Of a DNA stretch of 64,000 bases, positions 23,438-34,036 are shown one piece after another. The stretch spans positions 6,726,849-6,790,848 of the forward strand of contig NC_134522.1 of NCBI RefSeq assembly GCF_027942865.1, read 5' to 3'. The stretch is from Odontesthes bonariensis. Lineage: Eukaryota > Chordata > Actinopteri > Atheriniformes > Atherinopsidae. The number at the start of each line of letters is the position of its first letter. Position 1 is the first letter of the stretch. Below the pieces are notes generated by a model that ran no database searches, had not been told where the DNA came from, and worked only from the letters and a program-made list of their open reading frames with translations. Both the position numbers and the translations under genes were made by a program.

Positions 23438-26400
23438 TGGTGGTGCGGAGTTTGCAAGACCAGCTCGAAAAAGCCAAGGAAGGCTTGAAAAATGTGGATG
23501 ATAATATTCGTAAATTGACCGGTCGCGATCCAAATGAATCAAGGTAAGATTGAAAAAAGACTTTTGGTTCATTTCTGAGGTTGTGCTAGCATGCTTGATG
23601 GATTTTCAACGACCAACGACGTGTGCTAGGTTAGCATGAAGTGGCTATTTAGCAAGCAGTAGCACCTGAGGCGTTTGGTACCACCTCTTTCTTTAAATAA
23701 TTGCAAATTGTTATTAAAACAAAATTACAACGTGGTTACTGATATATTAACATGTTTTCTGTAGCTGTAGATCGTTCATTGAGCGGCTGGTTAGGGTTTT
23801 GTGTTGACCTTGTTGACTGATGCGTTCACAGACCGGGCCAATTCCGTCGGCTCGGCGGCGGCCCCATGGCAGCCCTGGGAGGAGGTAGAGGCAGAGGGAT
23901 CAATCTTCTCAGGTAAAGCCGTGAAAAATAAGGCTCAGACTCTGCAGTGCGTAACAAGGAATTAGCTGATTTATTGAATGATGACCTTGCAGTAATGATC
24001 AAACCAGACACACCTTAGATGCTGCATAGCGAACGGAAGCTTTGAATTGTTGTTACTTTTTATTCAAAGCTGGAATCTAGTTTGCAAAGAGCATTAGAGC
24101 ATAAATTACTACATGAATCTTCTCTTGACTGGACATATATTTATGAACACTGTGTGTTAACATACAGTTGAGACTTAATTTGCATCAAACCACATGTTAA
24201 AAATGGTGTCAAATCGACTGTTTATATCAGGGCTACCCAAATCCGGTCCTTGAGGGCCGACGTCCTGCAGGTTTCAGATGTTTCCCTGCTTCAACACAGC
24301 TGATTCAGATGAAATGGAGCTCTTCAAAAGGTTGTTAAACCAGCTGATGAAGCATCGATCTGAATCAGGTGTGATGGAGCAGGGAAACATCCAAAACCTG
24401 CAGGATGTCGGCCCTCGAGGACCGGATTTGGGAAGCCCTGGTTTATATGATAGAAAGACAAGGAAGTGTGTTTGACCACAAATGTAAAAACTTGCTTCAT
24501 GACTGCCGTGGAGTAACATATTTGCAGTTCTTTGATCTGACACGACAGGCCCTATGTATTGATCTTAAAGTCTGTCTGTTCAAACTCAGGCGTAGTCTCT
24601 CAGACATCGGAAGCGGCGGCCCCCCTGCCAAGCAGAGAGACATCGAAGGAGCCCTGCTGAGGTGAGGTCTTGACTTGAGTTCGTCCTGCTCACGTTGTGA
24701 TGGGATGAGACTGTTTTTGATTTTTAAGAGCAGGAATTGATTTTAAAAGTTGCATCTCCTATCCTTTCATAGTGGATTGTCCAGTATTTCCTTTATTATT
24801 TGTCTAGAATCAATGTTTTTATTCGTCTGTGTGGAGTGGAGGAGTTGCTATCAATAAACAAAAGATAAATCGGTGCACGAGAGCAGCTTGACCTTTTTTT
24901 TTTTTTTTTTCCAAATATTAAAAAGATCCAAAACAAATATGTGAATGCGTCTCCTAAATACACAGGCAGCCATTAATATAGCCCTGTGGCTTATGCAAGT
25001 AAAGTACTGCAAATGTTCACATTGATTATAGGTTTATATTAAAAAAAATTAATCAATAGATGGCTGAATTATCTGTTTTTAGACGTTGATGATCGGTTCT
25101 GTGTTGTTGTGTGCAGATCACATCCCAAATTATTGTTAAAACGCTTTTTGGCTTCATGACAAGTGATTGTGTTTCTTGTGTTTCTGCAGGCTGGCAGGGG
25201 ACCAGAGGGCCAGGAGAGACTCGCGTCACGACAGCGACGCCGAGGATGATGATGATGTCAAAAAGGTGAGAAGGAGCCCGCCCCCTAAAATGTGTAATGA
25301 TTTTAGTTTTTAAATGATTTTTATGGCTAAACTGGATGTTTAAAGTGAAACGGAGACGATGTCAGACAGTTTTGTATCTATGAAATAAGTTTTCATCATT
25401 TGCCTGTCATACATCTGAGATATGTTATTTCTGTTTTGTGAAAGGCAAAACAGTTTTGACTAATTGGTTTGCTTTTGGTCTTTTTTTCTTCTTCTCAGCC
25501 GGCGTTGCAGTCGTCTGTTGTAGCTACCTCCAAGGAGAGAACACGCCGAGATCTCATTCAAGATCAAACCATGGATGAGAAGGGCAAACAGAGGTGGGCA
25601 AAACAATTTATGAGCTTTAGATACAGATGTGAATCCCAAGTTTGAGTAAATCTTTGATCCATTATCGGCATAGATAAAAATGAATTGCATGTGCTAATGG
25701 GGATTAAAACACTAGCATAAAAGGTTGTTATTAATCTTTGAACTGTGTTTTGTATTTGTCAGAAATCGGCGCATGTTCGGCCTGCTGATGGGGACGCTGC
25801 AGAAATTCAAGCAGGAGTCCAACGTCTCTACAGAGAGGGTGAGGAAAAATAGGTTGTCTGTGTAGCCCTATGTGTTGGGTTGTCAGGGTTTATTAATATT
25901 AGCCCTCACGTAACACCCAGTTTCTGACACACAGCTGGATAATTCTCATGTTGTCTTGTTTTTCTTCCTTTTAACTCTTTCTGTCTGACCACATCCGTTC
26001 ACCTCACAGCAAAAGCGACGTACTGAGATTGAACAGAAGCTTGAGGTTCAAGCTGAGACGGAGCGGAAGAAGGTGGAAAATGAAAAGCGAGAGCTGTTTG
26101 AAGAGAGGAGAGCCAAGCAGACAGAGCTGAGACTTCTGGAACAGAAAGTGGAATTAGCTCAGTTGGTGAGAAAATGTTATCTAATACCTATTTAAGGTGG
26201 AATCAAGAAACAAGTCATGTATATCTGTGACTATACCCGTCTGTAGCCTTCAGCCCTAAATCGGTAATCTTCAGAATATTCTTGGACCATAAAGCAAGTT
26301 GGTGGATATTCTACAGATCTGAGAAGGCAGCAGACAGTGAAAAGGCTTTTAGAGTGGAATAAAAAATGAGTTTTCCCTCAGTGGTTTAAAAGTGTCTCTG

Positions 26401-27955
26401 TCCTGTCTCCCTTCAAACCACAGCAAGAGGAGTGGACCGGCCACAACAATCACCTGGTGAAATACATTCGCACAAAGACCAAGCCTCATATGTTCTATCT
26501 GCCTGGAAAAATGTGCTCCGCAACCCAGAAACTCCTCGAAGACTCCACTAAGAAACTAAATGGTCAGTTTGTGGTGTGTTTAAAAAGTTCCAAGAATGAT
26601 GGATGTTTCCTGCTCGCCCAGATGAAATATTTGACAGCCAGTTGGAAATTAAATGTCTTCTAATATTTCTGGATTTTCTCCGAACAGCTGTATTTGACGA
26701 GAGGCGTGCGGCATTTGCCGAACACCTCAGCAAGATGGAGTTGCGCCCTAGGCGACAGCCGAACCGCGACCAGGACGGCAACACAGCCTCAAGGATGGAC
26801 CACCCGGCGGAGGGTAAGCCAGCAGGTCAGGTAGCCAAGGTGACAGGTAAAAGGGGTGTTGTTGAGATGGAGGAAGAGGATGAGGAAGATGATGATGAGG
26901 AGGAGGAGGAGGAAAGGGAGAAGGAGGGGGATAGAAAGGTGACAGAGGGGAATAATGGGGAAGAGAGGGTGGAAGGGGAGAAGGAGGTGCTTAAAAGGGT
27001 GGAGGAGGAGGAGGAGGAAGCAGCAATGGAGGTGAGTGAGGAGAAGAAGGAAGGAGAGGAGCAGAGGGACAAGGGTGACAAGGAGGCTAGTCCAGGGTCA
27101 GAGGAGATGGAGGTGGAGCAAGGGGCAGAGAAAGGGGCAGAGAAGGAAGAACAGAGTAAGGGAAAAGAGGTAGACACAGACAGGAAGCAGGAGCCCACAG
27201 ACCTTGATGACAAAAAGACTCCTGAGACCCAGTCCTCTGAGCCAGCTGTTATCAGCCAAGAAGTCCCAGACACCATTCATCAGCCCCAGCCCCAGCCCAG
27301 CCTCACTGTGGGGGACGTGCCCGTTCAGTCCACTACCGTTGAGGAGGCCTCTCCTGCCCAAGAAATCCAAAAAGCCTCCATCACCCCTGCACAAGATTCC
27401 ACCAGCCCAGTCCTTAATGTCAAGGACTCTGCAGTCGAAACGCAGGTAGTGAAAGGAAAATCAGGGGCGGAGGTTTCACAGAAGCTGCCAGATTTCCAGG
27501 AGGCCCGCATCACCACGACCTCTAAGGAGAATAAGGACGGCAGCAGAGGAAGGAAGAAGGGAAAGGAACCAAAGAAGCGCCACAGTCGTAGTAGCAGCTC
27601 TTCCTCTTCCTCCTCCGGCTCCTCCTCCAGCGGAAGTTCCTCTTCTTCATCCGGATCCAGTCACTCCTCCTCGTCTTCCTCGTCCTCGTCTTCCTCGTCC
27701 ACGAACAGCAGCAGCCGGAGCCGCAGCCCGAACAGCGCCAAGCGCAAGAGAAGGCCGTCTGACAAAGGCCGGGACAAGAAGAAGGAAGAGAGGAGCCTCC
27801 ACAAGAGAGGAGGGAGCAGCGGAGGAGGGAGGGACTCGAAGGGATCAAAGGAAACAAAGGAGAGGAGAAAAAGGAGGAGCGAGGAAGGGCGGGGCAGGTC
27901 TTCCCGGAGCGATAGGGAGCATAAAGATAGAGACAGGAAGGACAAGAGACGGTAA
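23431..27955 (+). CDS. pnn: Pinin, nuclear speckle and exon-junction-associated protein (nine coding exons)
   Basis: Pinin acts in pre-mRNA splicing and mRNA export with SR proteins, RNPS1 and the ASAP/PSAP and exon-junction complexes, and is also described at desmosomes. Exons: 23431-23543, 23832-23912, 24590-24661, 25190-25265, 25499-25593, 25763-25838, 26010-26165, 26424-26562, 26688-27955; all GT-AG with matching phases, total 691 aa (human 717). The N-terminus [20 protein letters not shown] and the KRRMFGLL-type core (here [16 protein letters not shown]) with its charged coiled coil identify the family. The last exon encodes an acidic Glu-rich tract, a Ser-rich run (about residues 570-610) and a basic RS/KE-rich tail. 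It is convergent with gemin2. Identity is very firm. Confidence 0.97.
24228..24440. mobile_element. hAT-type foldback MITE in pnn intron 2
   Basis: A 213-bp palindromic element. Its ends read CAGGGCTACCC and, inverted, CAGGGCTTCCC, and the arms stay complementary for about 85 bp each. It is flanked by a perfect 8-bp direct repeat GTTTATAT (24220-24227 and 24441-24448), the duplication length made by hAT transposases. It resembles abundant short inverted-repeat elements of teleosts such as Angel; that family name is an inference. No coding capacity. Confidence 0.85.
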
Positions 27956-29093
27956 CATGATAATTGAGCATCTGTAAAACGGTGAGAGGAAATGAACCTC
28001 CAGCTGTCTGTTTGTGGCATGAGATGAGTTTTTAAAACTTGTAATTCTCCCTAAAACACCAGTTTTTGTTTTTTGTTATTTTTAACATTGGAAGTTTTAA
28101 CATGGGAGACTTCTCGTTGTCATATTTAGTGGGCAAAAGCCAAATCGAATTGAAATAGTTGATGACTGGTTGCTTTCCTTCATCTATTTCCTGTTTTTTG
28201 GTGAACATGTGCGCTGCGGCTGCGAAGCCAAAGTAGACCCTTTACTAAACGGGTCAGATTAAGTCGATGACCTCACCGGTCTGACCTTTAGGGTTTGAAA
28301 AGGTCTTTGTGGCGCTGTGTGTTGAATGTTTTTCTGTGTTTTCACCTTATTAATGCCAAGGCTGGGCGACTGATGGTTAAGATGCGAGTGACCATTCACT
28401 TATGGTTGTTCAAGTAACTGCAACATTGCTGTTTATACCTTATTTCCACAGTTTGATCAATGTCAAGTGTAATTTGCTCAACTATTGGATTTTGAAGCTT
28501 TTTTTTCTTCTTTTTGTACTGACTGATAATCTGCTTATAATTAAAGGTTGAGGTATAGCTTAAATGTGTATCATGTCTTTTATGAGGTGTAGAAAATGGT
28601 CGAGAACATTTTGCACCTAATGACACGTTGTGCATTTCCTGGATTATTTATATTCTACAGGTGAAGATCAAACATTGATGTCTGAATTTGTCAGTCAGCA
28701 TATTCAAGTTGATCGTTTAACAAAATTATCTTTAATTGTAGTTTTTGAACTACATTTCCTGGCAGGTTTGATGTGAGATCATCACAGATATCAGGATTAT
28801 TTTGAGTAAAGTCCTCGCCGACTGTCCGCCCAAGCAGTTCTCTTACACGACTGTATATTAAACAAATCTTTAATAGTTCCAACTCAATTCCCAAAAAGCT
28901 CAGCTTGTTTTCTACAAAAAGGCTGCTGAAGTAAACAAATTCCGTTTATAGATAGAAAAGTCTTGTCCCTGGTTCATCCATTTAGGATCGTCCATCCCAA
29001 CGTGAGCCTCACAGCGATGTGGATATGTGCACAATTGAGATGTTTCAAAACTCTTCTTTCTCCACATTCATCAACCAGTCGTGATGAGACACT
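27956..29093. other. 3' UTRs of convergent pnn (+) and gemin2 (-)
   Basis: No coding exon was found between the two stop codons, 1.1 kb apart. A candidate poly(A) signal for pnn is ATTAAA near 28540, and one for gemin2 is ATTAAA on the minus strand (28869-28874). Neither is a canonical AATAAA, so the exact ends, and whether the UTRs overlap, are uncertain. Confidence 0.45.
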
Positions 29094-32000
29094 TCAGCTC
29101 GTTTTCACTTCCTGATCTGCCAGATCGTTTTGCTCAAAGTATCTGAGGGATAAACAAAAGCATCTAAAATTCAGCAGACACCACTCATCATACTGATTAA
29201 GCATCATCACTTCTAACAAACTAGATGCCAGGCCACTAACTAAATGTTTACTCTTTACATTGGACTGAATATAGCAGCCTTCATGTGTATGATGAAGCAT
29301 TAGACATTTTGAAATCACCTGGCAACCAGACAGATGAGCAGGTTAAGGGCTGGTAATCTCTCATCCTCCTGACTGTCCTGTAAAACCATTTAAGACTAAC
29401 AGATTAGTATTACATTCTGACAGAGAAATGGAGAAACACCTGGCTCTCTGTGTTTAAAGTTATACAAAAAGAGAAGGGCAACAACCTTTGGATTATTCTG
29501 AATATTCCTTTTTAACAAAAAATGTCTAAAGTATTGTGAGATTTCAGCACTAAAAGCAGATGGATACACGGGACATTAATGGTGTTAATCAGAGGAGTGA
29601 GGCGGTGTACCAGCATGCTGCGGAGCTGGGCACATCTCCTGGCCAGCTGTCTGATGGAGGAGTGGGCTTCAGGCAGCAGGGGCTTCTCCAAGCAGACCAA
29701 CAAAGCATACAACCAGCGACCCTGTTGGAAAACAATTTCACACTGCTTTAACATACCGATAAGACAGTTCTGCACCAATAAGAGCATTAGCGTGTCTTAC
29801 ACTCTGCTAGTCCAGTTTGTAACATTTCAATTTCAATTCCGCTTTATTGTCAATTCTTCACATGTAGCAGACATACGAAGCAATCGAAATTACATTTCCC
29901 ATCATCGCATGGTGAAGACAAAGACGTATGCTAAATAAATTACACATAGCTAAACATTAAATAGACATATAGTGAAAAACTAGGTATAGCTAAACATAAA
30001 ATAGGCATTTAAAGTAAGTAAAGTGCATTGTAGGATGGAGGATTAATGACGTTAAACATGAGCCTTCTGCCTTTGGCGCTGAAAAGTGTCGAGTGATTTA
30101 ATCTAACAAACTCACCAACTGTGGAGCAAATTCTTGCTCCTCGAACCAGCTGATGAGGATGTCCAACACCATCAGAACCGTGGACTGAAGACGGAGAGTC
30201 GGGAGAAATCAGACTGATATTAAACAATGATCAGACTGCTGGGCTGTTTTTATGAATGCCAACATGGGGGCGCCTCCTACCTGGTTGAATCTGCTTACAA
30301 TGCTTAAGAAGGGAGGGAATCCCACCTGAACAATGAGAAAAATGCAGCTTCTAATATTTATCATGTTCAACACAAACTACTAAAAGCTTACTACTGTAGC
30401 CAGTAATGATTTTATTCTTTAGTGGAACAAGTAAAACACTTTAACTTCATAACTTTCACTAGTTTGAATAAATCTTTATTCCAGTATCAAATAGTTTTAC
30501 AACCTTTCCGTAATCCAGCGCTGGCTCTTCTGCAGCTGTGAGGCCAGATGTTGTGCCCAGGTAGACCTTTTCCCCCAAACAAAATCTTTTCCAGCCCTCC
30601 TCATCTGTTAGCTTAGGCTGAAAAGAAAAGAAATGCCCACCACATATGCTCAGCTTCATTATGCCTCAAACTGAAGAACATGGAAACATCCAATGTGAGT
30701 GCATCTCACCATCTGTACATTGTCATCCAGTGTGTGGCTACTCCAGTGTCTCCTGTTCTTTGTGATGCTCTGAAAAGATTAAAAAAAACCAACATAGCAG
30801 AATTATGACCAGAACTAAAAGCAAACAAGCAATTCAAAATGAAATTAGCTTAAATTGGTTGAAATTTAAGCTAATTTAAGTTATAAAATATGAATTTGGG
30901 CTCTACAAATGTCTGCACGATGAGGGAAACATCGCTGTAAACGTTTCTTTTTTTCTTACCTGTCTGACATCAGAGAAGTTGCTGACTTGGAGCTGTTGCC
31001 ATCTGAGGCTCGGGGAGAAACCTTCCGGCGCGGCATCACAACCTGCCACCTGCACACATTTTAATCAGCACGTCAGCTCTTTTTAATTTAGGACCTGCTT
31101 GAACTGAGCTACTATCCACCCATCTTGGGAGTAATTTTATACCATTACACTACTTTAAAGAAAAATTTTAATGCATTTTTCCATCCATCCACATCGCATC
31201 AGCCACAGTCTCTCCCAAGGTATTTACTTACCGATGCGTTAACCGTTTGCTTCCTCCTAAGTTTCTTTGGGTCGATTTGAGCAACCACCACCTCTGGACA
31301 CAGTGACGCCTCCAACCTATAACAAGGGAATAAATTAAAGAAGAAGAGCCCACGCTAAATTGGGGGAGAGGCAGACCACGCTCTGATTAGTTGTTATGAG
31401 CGATTGGGTCAGACAGCAGAGCTGCTTAAATTAATATGATGTTTTCATACAAATAAAATGTTCATTCAGCCTTTTTTTAAGAGAAGAAAAAACAGTTATG
31501 ATATAATAAGTGAACATTCTGGCTCTGTGAAACCTACTTTAAAAGATAATAAAAGTATTGTAATTTTTATCAATGATTCTCAATTCAATCCCAGGAAAGG
31601 TCGCCACACACGGCACCAGAGAGAGACACCTATGCGCGCTCACACTCACTCAGGGTGAATTTAGAATCATCAATTAGCTTAACATGAATGTTTCTGGACA
31701 ATGGGAGATCATATAAACACCACACAGCCACCTGCACAAGTATAAACATGCAAGTGACTGCAGTCAAGAGACAGTGTTTTGTCGTAAGTCAATACAATGC
31801 AGAGGAATATAAAACTCTGTCAAGAAAGTTTCTTCAGCAAAATACTGCAAAAGATGCTGGTTGATTCTAGTCAATTTGGAGCAAGTACAAACAAAATCAG
31901 GAAGGCTGTAAAAAGGAAGTCAACCAAGGCAGACTTTAAAGTGTCAAGACAGAAAACTCAAAGCAATATGTCTGAAAATAGAAAATATCCATCAAATGAC

Positions 32001-32631
32001 ATGAAAAAGAGGCAGAAACATTGTGTTAAATCGTGGGCTGAAGAGAATCAGCCATGGACTGTGGATGGTTGGATGACAGTGATATTCAGAGGAGGTGATC
32101 CTGGAACTTTAGTTTGGGGCAGTGAAACACAGAAAGATGACTGGCTGCAGAAAACAAGCACATTTCCATCACTGATGATGGGGGGCTGATTTCAGGTAAA
32201 GGACCTGGGGAGATGGCAGCCATTACCCCTACAGTAAGTCCATTTGTTTCTTCTTCAACTTGATTTAAAGAATGTTAAGGTATGTTTTACAAAGTCAGAA
32301 TGATCAACTAAGAAATAAAACATTTTTTTCGTCATATCTGTGTGTAGAATATTAATTCTAAGTACAATTTAGCTGTAGGGTTCTGATTTCTGAATTAGAC
32401 AGTGTCTGTCCTGAATGTATTTGAGCTGAAACGCATGCCTGGCCCACACAGAGCTGCACTGATTCTCCACAGTCCCGACAGAAGCAATGACAGTCAGGGG
32501 TGGACCTACTGGACCTGTCGGAGGTACTCTTGGGGGTTCCTCGGTGGTCCAGTCAGGTCCAGATCTTTGGTGCTGTCTCCACACTCCACCGGCAGCAGCC
32601 TCGGCATCAACTCTTCCACGTCCGACTTCAT
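29094..32631 (-). CDS. gemin2: Gem-associated protein 2 of the SMN complex (ten coding exons)
   Basis: Gemin2 binds SMN and cradles the Sm protein pentamer during cytoplasmic assembly of spliceosomal snRNPs. Exons in gene order: 32510-32631, 31232-31316, 30960-31049, 30710-30769, 30504-30617, 30281-30325, 30116-30184, 29611-29721, 29319-29377, 29094-29142. All introns are GT-AG with agreeing phases; total 267 aa (human 280). Diagnostic blocks are [12 protein letters not shown] near the N-terminus, [69 protein letters not shown] and the end [12 protein letters not shown]. The start is the first Met, matching the position of the family start. The first intron holds a Tc1 fossil. Identity is firm. 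Confidence 0.96.
29815..30050 (-). mobile_element. LINE/SINE 3'-end fragment in gemin2 intron 7
   Basis: A segment starting with ATTTCAATTTCAATTCCGC and TTTATTGTC resembles the 3' end of fish retroposons read on the minus strand, with an AATAAA-like signal and a GAAATTG-type tail. It falls between exons 30116-30184 and 29611-29721. The right boundary is approximate and the family is not identified. Confidence 0.45.
30842..30877. repeat. 15-bp perfect inverted repeat in gemin2 intron 3
   Basis: Arms at 30842-30856 and 30863-30877 are exact reverse complements around a 6-base loop. It is AT-rich and lies in the intron between exons 3 and 4. Probably of no functional importance. Confidence 0.75.
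31797..32240 (+). pseudogene. Degenerate Tc1/mariner transposase fragment in gemin2 intron 1
   Basis: The plus strand encodes a decayed Tc1-like transposase piece. The end of the open frame, [23 protein letters not shown] and then [13 protein letters not shown], resembles the Tc1 catalytic region in which a first Asp normally follows the VIF motif. That Asp region is damaged, and homology continues in another frame ([11 protein letters not shown], to about 32235) after a frameshift near 32185. The upstream half is barely recognisable. It is antisense to gemin2. No terminal repeats were identified, so the element limits are unknown. Confidence 0.6.
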
Positions 32632-32744
32632 TTCTGACAACTAACGTTTACCTCAAAAGATTGTAGAGTACAAATAAAATACCGACAAAACGACCAAAAC
32701 GGTGAAGACGAAACAGATTCTCACATCTGCGCTTACAAACTAAG

Positions 32745-32780
32745 CGCCATCTTGTTTGTAAACGTGCAGTGATGACGTCA
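32745..32780 (-). promoter_or_regulatory. gemin2 promoter motifs: YY1-like site and full CRE
   Basis: On the minus strand CAAGATGGCG (32745-32754) fits YY1, and a palindromic CRE TGACGTCA lies 20 bp further upstream at 32773-32780. Both are within 150 bp of the gemin2 start codon, as expected for a housekeeping promoter. They are also about 420 bp upstream of mia2, so shared control is possible. Confidence 0.6.
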
Positions 32781-33022
32781 TTTGTGCGCGCCAGATTCAT
32801 TGCCATAGTTACAGACGCTAAAGTTAGTTTTGTCGAAATACTGTAGTACTAAGTCCACAAAAATGTCCACATTTCAGCCCGCCAAACATTTATCTGTCGC
32901 CATTTTTCACCCTAAAGATTCCTAAAGTGTCAAGTTTGCCTTCACATATAAATCTTTAGAAGAAAGAAAAAACCTTTGACCAGGGAGCAGATAATGATTT
33001 GTGCTGTAAGCAGCTCTGGGAT

Positions 33023-33035
33023 GTTAATGATTATC
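33023..33035 (+). promoter_or_regulatory. HNF1-like site upstream of the long mia2 form
   Basis: GTTAATGATTATC matches the HNF1 palindrome GTTAATNATTAAC at 12 of 13 positions. It lies 165 bp upstream of the long-form start codon. TATCTTATCTTA at about 33051-33062 adds GATA-like sites. Human MIA2 is reported to be liver-expressed and driven by HNF1, so the site has a precedent. Activity here is inferred. Confidence 0.6.
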
Positions 33036-33199
33036 TCAATGGTAGCCCTGTATCTTATCTTAGCCGTTTCATTTGCCATTGAGCTTTCGTGACAGCAACA
33101 ACACAGAGGCAATGTCCACTTGCCAGCACAACAGGCCAGAGTTATTTCCACCCCGTTATGGGAATTTTCTTTTAATACACTCCTGTTAAAACACCAAGA

Positions 33200-34036
33200 A
33201 TGGATGTTTCTCATGGTTGTAGATTCCTGTGGATTGTTGGTGCAGCTTTTGTGCTTTTGCCTCATCTTAATGTGGGATTGTTGTCCGACTTAAAGATATG
33301 TGGAGATTCTGAGTGTGAAAGTAAGTCCAAACCCTCCTGATACGATTAATGTGTTTAATAAACAGGCTCTTGTCCTTTATGTATTAAGCTTTCTGTTGAT
33401 AACCGTCATCACCTTTTGCCTGTATCTCTTTGCCCTTATGTGCGTGTTTGTGTGTGTAGGCATGATGAGCAGAGTGCAAGCAACCAGGAACCATCGTGGT
33501 AAGGACTGCCGTTTCCTGAACTTCAGACAGGGAGACACCATTTTTGTTTACCACAAACTGACTGGAAGAAGGGAAGACCTCTGGGCAGGCACTGTATGTA
33601 TCATCTCTATCTCTTTCCTCATCTGTCTTTGTAATGCAGAATATAATGAAGAACTGACCCAATACAAGAGGAAGAGATAAGACTCCATTATCATGCAGAC
33701 AGCCGGGGTTTTTGAATACTGATTAGTTGTGATGTTGATACTGTTTTGCTTTTGATGCGAGCCTGGCAAACACACATTTGGAAGCTCCTGGGCTAAGAGT
33801 CTTTTTACAGTATGCACAGTTTCAAAGACAAAAATGGAGACATTAAATTTAACATCGGATTGAGATGATGAATGATTTCTTAAATATTTAAAGCCCTGCA
33901 TCTTAAATCATTTGCTCTTTTGCATGATGCACTTTCTTTTTCATTTTAGATTGACAAACAGTTTGGATATTTCCCAAAGGATGCTGTGAAAGAGGAGCAG
34001 GTTTATGCGACTACAGAGAAAGTAGTTGAGACGGAG
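33200..34036 (+). CDS. mia2: mia2 exons 1-3: signal peptide and SH3 domain
   Basis: Exons 33200-33320, 33460-33593 and 33950-34036. The first exon gives a hydrophobic signal peptide ([17 protein letters not shown]) followed by [14 protein letters not shown], the conserved start of mature MIA-family proteins. The next two exons give the SH3-like fold ([36 protein letters not shown]). The cysteine pattern (ICGDSEC and DCRF) fits the family disulfide. The ATG at 33200 is the only one giving a signal peptide in frame with this exon. Confidence 0.93.

Noticed and set aside
26827-27276. Ser-rich minus-strand frame opposite pnn exon 9
   Set aside because: It is the complement of the Glu-rich acidic tract (GAG/GAA read as CTC/TTC); a shadow.
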